Source: Bacillota bacterium
GTDB taxonomy: Bacteria; Bacillota; Clostridia; Lachnospirales; Lachnospiraceae
Assembly (NCBI GenBank): GCA_023424235.1
Contig: JAFAEB010000208.1
Span: forward strand, 1-10,047
Direction: 5' to 3'
Length of the DNA stretch: 10,047 bases
Program-made: the position numbers and the translations under genes
Shown here: positions 7,091-10,047 of the stretch, one piece after another
Layout of the letters: every line of letters starts with the position of its first letter
How positions within the stretch are numbered: the first letter of the stretch is position 1
Notes under the pieces: generated by a model
Database searches by the model: none
The model's input: the letters and a program-made list of their open reading frames with translations, nothing else
Told to the model about the DNA's origin: nothing

Positions 7091-7252
7091 TTATTCAACA
7101 TCACTTTTGTTTTTTGTACTACGATGATCTTCTTTTAGTCCAAAAACTGCTCTTGCACTTTCTGCTTGTGGGTCATGCTTAACATGTTTCGAATGAAACT
7201 TTCCATCTTCTTTTTTATGATTTTTCGTACTTTTCATTTTTGTTTGTGTCAT
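7091..7252 (-). CDS. Small highly charged conserved-looking protein, 53 residues
   Basis: A short leftward gene encodes 53 residues: 11 Lys, 2 Arg, 5 His and 8 acidic, with no Cys or Trp. There is no signal peptide or membrane helix, so it is probably cytoplasmic and basic. The N-terminal half is Lys/His-rich. The middle carries the phrase HDPQAESARAVFGL, which I recall from very short clostridial proteins of unknown function (I associate them with the family name CPC_1213; this is memory, not a search). AGGAG at 7260-7264 lies seven bases before the ATG (7250-7252), and a strong terminator follows eight bases after the stop. A well-placed ribosome binding site, clean frame and terminator argue that it is real. 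Function is unknown; nucleic-acid binding or a stress or spore role are guesses. I see no clear promoter for it. Confidence 0.8.
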   Translation of the reverse strand: MTQTKMKSTKNHKKEDGKFHSKHVKHDPQAESARAVFGLKEDHRSTKNKSDVE

Positions 7253-7393
7253 AATATCACTCCTATTAATTTTTCGTTAGCAGTTTCCCTATTAGTATTC
7301 ACTACTCTATTAAATTAAATTCTTATGTAATTTTTACACTTTTTGATTAATTGATTAAAAATCCTTAATGTAATATAAACCCATGGTTGAGAT

Positions 7394-7447
7394 AACTTAA
7401 GATAGCCTCTATTTTTATCAACTAAGATTTGTGTTATAATCTAAGTT
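7394..7447 (+). promoter_or_regulatory. Promoter and likely self-operator of the XRE regulator gene
   Basis: An extended -10, TGTTATAAT (7432-7440), has a weak -35. AACTAAGAT (7420-7428) and ATCTAAGTT (7439-7447) form an inverted repeat (8 of 9 positions match) around a 10-base spacer that holds most of the -10. A third copy, AACTTAAGAT, lies upstream at 7394-7403. Three copies of one half-site around the promoter of a DNA-binding protein gene suggest autoregulation. The gap between 7253 and this site is otherwise AT-rich, with only a tandem TTGATTAA pair at 7343-7358. Confidence 0.55.
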
Positions 7448-7469
7448 ATAATAAAAGGGGAGGTAATAT

Positions 7470-8306
7470 ATGTATCAAAGCATAGGTAAAGTCATTTATG
7501 AACTTAGAAAATTAAAAAATATAACTCAAGAGGAACTTGGTAATGCCTTAGGCGTATCTGCACAAGCCGTTTCTAAATGGGAAGCTGGTGGTTCTCCAGA
7601 TATTGAATTAATACCAAAACTCGCAGATTACTTTATAGTTACAACTGACTACTTATTTGGTTACAAAAATAAGGATAGAATCAATATATATGAGTTACTC
7701 TCCAATCACATTCTAGAAGCAAAAGCAAATAAACGATTCCAAGTTGCCCTAAAATGTTCATGGGCTATTCAAATGAGTTTAGGCGGCCATGTTGACCTTG
7801 ACACACTTGATGATATGCAAACAGATGACTCTGATTGTGTATCACAAATGCTCTTTGATAACGGATATTCGCAAATGGGACTGAATAAAGAACAGTCTTA
7901 TTTCTTCCTTATACCTGAAACTAACAATGGATATGGTGAATTACTTAATAACATAGATTACGTTAAATTCTTTCAGTTCATTGGTGAACAAGACACTTGG
8001 GACAGTTTAATCTTTTTATATAGCAGAAACAATAAACCATTTACCATCAAACTAATCGAATCAAAACTTAAATTAACAAAAGAACGTGCCGTGCAAATAC
8101 TTGAATCACTCAAAGAATACAAATTAATAACATCAAAAGAAATTGAACTGGATGATAATATAATTGAAACATATGAGTTTCATCCCAATCCTTCCTTTAT
8201 TTCCATGCTAGTTTTTGCAAAAGAGGTTATCCATAAACCTTCATTATATAAATACTGGTATGATTGTAGAGATAAATCTTATTTAAATACACTCGAATCA
8301 TATTAA
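7470..8306 (+). CDS. XRE-family helix-turn-helix transcriptional regulator with a C-terminal winged-helix-like domain
   Basis: This 278-residue cytoplasmic DNA-binding protein opens with a classic XRE/Cro-type domain (residues 5-65). Helix two is TQEELGNALG (19-28), the recognition helix is SAQAVSKWEAG (30-40), and LADYFIVTTDYLFG closes the domain. After an acidic middle region (about 105-125), residues 165-240 look like a second, winged-helix-type fold, with DTWDSLIFLYSR, a helix around TKERAVQILESLKEY and a short strand pair. I do not recognise this C-terminal domain by name. It may sense a ligand, dimerise or bind DNA. GGGGAGG at 7457-7463, six bases before the ATG, sets the start. Half-sites around its promoter point to self-control. 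The next gene is the lipoprotein rhodanese, a possible target; there is no strong terminator between them. Confidence 0.85.
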   Translation: MYQSIGKVIYELRKLKNITQEELGNALGVSAQAVSKWEAGGSPDIELIPKLADYFIVTTDYLFGYKNKDRINIYELLSNHILEAKANKRFQVALKCSWAIQMSLGGHVDLDTLDDMQTDDSDCVSQMLFDNGYSQMGLNKEQSYFFLIPETNNGYGELLNNIDYVKFFQFIGEQDTWDSLIFLYSRNNKPFTIKLIESKLKLTKERAVQILESLKEYKLITSKEIELDDNIIETYEFHPNPSFISMLVFAKEVIHKPSLYKYWYDCRDKSYLNTLESY

Positions 8307-8330
8307 TTCGTAAGAAAGGTGACCTAATTA

Positions 8331-8359
8331 CTTACAAGTACCATTTTTCCCTATATAAT
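8331..8359 (+). promoter_or_regulatory. Sigma-A promoter of the lipoprotein rhodanese gene
   Basis: CTTACA (8331-8336, 4 of 6 to consensus), a 17-base spacer and a perfect TATAAT (8354-8359) lie about 70 bases before the start codon. A weak GTAAG/CTTAC pair overlaps the -35. The XRE half-site AACTAAGAT is not seen here. Confidence 0.6.
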
Positions 8360-8425
8360 TCTATTTATGAATAGGTTCAAATATATGGTGCTCTTAACAC
8401 CTTAATCGAAATAGGAGGTTTATAC

Positions 8426-8833
8426 ATGAAAATAAAAGGCTTTGTATTATTTACATTAGCTCTAATTATTACAACACTTACAGGATGTACTAGTACTAAC
8501 AATCAAACTGCTGAAGACGATAGTTATATAAAATTAACAGCACAAGAAGCGAAAGCTATGATGGATGGAGATGATGAGATTATTGTTCTTGATGTTAGAA
8601 CGCAAGAGGAATATGACTCAGGACACATTGAAGGTGCTATCTTAATTCCTGAGAATGAGATATCTAAAACTGCTGAAACTGTTTTAACAGATAAGGATGC
8701 AAAAATCTTAGTTTATTGCCGCAGTGGACGTAGAAGCGCTCAAGCAGCTGAGAAGCTAGTAGAGCTAGGATATACGAGCATCTATGACTTTGGTGGAATA
8801 AATAGTTGGGAGTATGATATCGTTATAAAATAG
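8426..8833 (+). CDS. Rhodanese-domain lipoprotein
   Basis: This is a 135-residue exported lipoprotein with a single rhodanese domain. The N-terminus has two lysines, a hydrophobic core and the lipobox LTGC, so Cys21 should be lipidated and the mature protein anchored on the outer face of the membrane. The rhodanese domain spans about residues 35-135, with the family phrase VLDVRTQEEYDSGHIEGA and the active loop CRSGRR, in which Cys98 is the nucleophile that carries a persulfide. The ending YDFGGINSWE is also typical. Single-domain rhodaneses move sulfane sulfur from donors such as thiosulfate or polysulfide to thiol acceptors; the true substrate here is unknown. AGGAGG at 8413-8418, seven bases from the ATG, fixes the start. 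It is the second rhodanese in the window, here outside the cytoplasm. Confidence 0.93.
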   Translation: MKIKGFVLFTLALIITTLTGCTSTNNQTAEDDSYIKLTAQEAKAMMDGDDEIIVLDVRTQEEYDSGHIEGAILIPENEISKTAETVLTDKDAKILVYCRSGRRSAQAAEKLVELGYTSIYDFGGINSWEYDIVIK

Positions 8834-8871
8834 AAGTGAAAAATATCATTGTAAAAGCAAGTGAAACATAG

Positions 8872-8925
8872 AGAAAAGGAAGCAGTTAACGTAAAGATAA
8901 CTTTAACTTCTTCCTTTTCTTTTTA
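8872..8925 (+). terminator. Rho-independent terminator between convergent genes
   Basis: AGAAAAGGAAG (8872-8882) pairs perfectly with CTTCCTTTTCT (8910-8920). The loop contains a further inner pair, AGTTA (8884-8888) with TAACT (8898-8902). TTTTT follows at 8920-8924. It ends the rhodanese gene and could serve the opposing leftward gene too. Confidence 0.8.
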
Positions 8926-8986
8926 CTTGTACAAGACTAATTTTACTTACATTGAATACTACACTTGGTTTTTATATTGATTGTAC

Positions 8987-10047
8987 CTACCTAAAATACT
9001 CATTTGCTGAATCATATGCCATCCATCTTGATAGATTGAAATAACGAAAACCTTTTTGATTCGAATGTAAAATAACATTATAATAATTGTCCAGTTGATC
9101 TTTTGTATTGGTATATCTTATTCTTTGATTATCAATATATCCTTCGCTTTCTTGTACTTCTTCAATATCATCAATTGCAGGTGTGGCATCAAGAGATAAT
9201 CCAAGTAAATATTCTAAATCATTCATTTCTATAACATCCATTTGACTAATATTATATTTTGCAACTAAGTAATCTGGTCTCATAAATCCAAAGATTATAT
9301 AGCCTATCATAAAGGTAAGAAATAAGAACTTATAAATGTAAAAAGTTTTATTAGCTATATAAAATAACATTCCAGCCATACAAATTGTTAGAACAAGCAA
9401 AAACCATAATACTAAAACTCGAATAAATGTCAAATGGTATGCACGAACATATGAGATCATACGGTAAGTAGCAGAAAGAATCATAATAAAAGTACATCCA
9501 GATATAATATATAAACTTTTATCAAGCCATTTATGTTCTTTTACATTACTCACATTTATTAATACTAGACTTAAATTCAGTGTAGCTACTGCAACTAATT
9601 GAAAAAATCCTCGTCTTGCATATATGGCATAAGTGATATCAGAAGGTAGAGTAAATAAATTACCTCCAAATAAAAACACAATTTGAATGATACAATAGAA
9701 TACATATACAGCTGCTACAAACCATGTCATAGTAATCATACTAATGGCTTGCACTTTTGGGGTTTGATGATTATACTTATACTCTTTCTCATCTGCTATT
9801 GTTACTAATAAACCATAGAACATGGTAGCTCCAACTAAGGTAAGTATTATATATTTTAACCATCCTTTATATGGTAGTATTATATTAGGTAATAAATTTT
9901 CAATAACTTTTCCAAAAATCAAATCGGAAGAAGCAAGTAAGGGAATAACGATTGATAAAAATAAAATAGCAAATAGTAATCCTTGTACAATTGGTTTTAT
10001 TTTATTGCTGTCAATCTTCTTATCTTTATAATAGGTTTTGTAGTGAC
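8987..10047 (-). CDS. DUF4173-type polytopic membrane protein (5' end beyond right edge)
   Basis: The C-terminal 352 residues of a leftward integral membrane protein are visible. The frame stays open to the right edge, so the true start lies outside. A TTG at 9920-9922 is not the start, because the residues before it (PIVQGLLFAILFLSIVIPLL, then ASSDLIFG) form another membrane helix typical of the family. About seven membrane helices can be seen, including the family-like phrases YARRGFFQLVAVATLNLSLV and FIRVLVLWFLLVL. They are followed by a soluble C-terminal tail of about 90 residues with DLEYLLGLSLDATPAID and FRYFNLSRWMAYDSA. This matches my memory of DUF4153/DUF4173 proteins, whose function is unknown. 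The start of the gene, and any promoter, are not visible. It converges on the rhodanese gene and shares its terminator region. Confidence 0.8.
   Translation of the reverse strand, partial: HYKTYYKDKKIDSNKIKPIVQGLLFAILFLSIVIPLLASSDLIFGKVIENLLPNIILPYKGWLKYIILTLVGATMFYGLLVTIADEKEYKYNHQTPKVQAISMITMTWFVAAVYVFYCIIQIVFLFGGNLFTLPSDITYAIYARRGFFQLVAVATLNLSLVLINVSNVKEHKWLDKSLYIISGCTFIMILSATYRMISYVRAYHLTFIRVLVLWFLLVLTICMAGMLFYIANKTFYIYKFLFLTFMIGYIIFGFMRPDYLVAKYNISQMDVIEMNDLEYLLGLSLDATPAIDDIEEVQESEGYIDNQRIRYTNTKDQLDNYYNVILHSNQKGFRYFNLSRWMAYDSANEYFR

Noticed and set aside
7343..7358. Tandem TTGATTAA repeat
   Set aside because: Only two copies of an AT-rich octamer; expected by chance in this composition and not placed at a promoter.
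8310..8335. Hairpin GTAAG...CTTAC after the XRE gene as a terminator
   Set aside because: Only five pairs with a 16-base loop and no T-run; it more likely just overlaps the -35 of the next promoter.
9822..10031. Plus-strand frame at the right edge
   Set aside because: It is antisense to the DUF4173-type membrane protein, with no ribosome binding site or recognisable motif.
1..10047. CRISPR, insertion sequence, prophage, toxin-antitoxin or defence system
   Set aside because: No spaced repeats, transposase, integrase, phage structural gene or paired toxin-like genes were seen. The XRE regulator has no adjacent small toxin, and its 278-residue length does not fit an antitoxin.

Overview
The window looks like chromosomal DNA of a low-GC, anaerobic, motile member of the Clostridia, probably Lachnospiraceae. 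This is inferred from the AT-rich sequence, strong AAGGAGG-type ribosome binding sites, Bacillota-style promoters, two chemoreceptor genes, a flavodoxin-ferredoxin protein of the EFR1 type and a DUF4173-type membrane protein. I see no insertion sequence, phage gene, CRISPR array, tRNA or rRNA.

Layout, left to right. A chemoreceptor gene runs off the left edge (minus strand, 1-247). It is divergent from a large plus-strand gene (547-3111) for a four-part sulfur-redox fusion: CoA-disulfide/persulfide reductase, rhodanese, TusA and DsrE-like domains. A strong terminator follows. Next come a flavodoxin/ferredoxin protein (3419-4171) and msrB (4286-4747), ended by another terminator. Convergent to these is a complete chemoreceptor gene (4834-6879, minus) with a candidate sigma-D promoter. 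A 53-residue charged protein (7091-7252, minus) follows, then an XRE-type regulator (7470-8306, plus) with a likely operator over its own promoter. A lipoprotein rhodanese (8426-8833, plus) comes next. The last gene is a polytopic DUF4173-type membrane protein (8987 to beyond the right edge, minus).

Functionally, four of the nine genes handle thiols, persulfides, sulfoxides or low-potential electrons: the fusion enzyme, the EFR1-type protein, MsrB and the membrane-anchored rhodanese. They appear to have separate promoters, so this is a thematic neighbourhood rather than one operon. The chemoreceptors and the DUF4173-type protein have no evident link to it. The most notable observations are an ideal internal ribosome binding site at the rhodanese/TusA junction of the fusion gene, the small conserved-looking protein, and the repeat array at the XRE promoter. 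I found no clear sign of a wholly new system.
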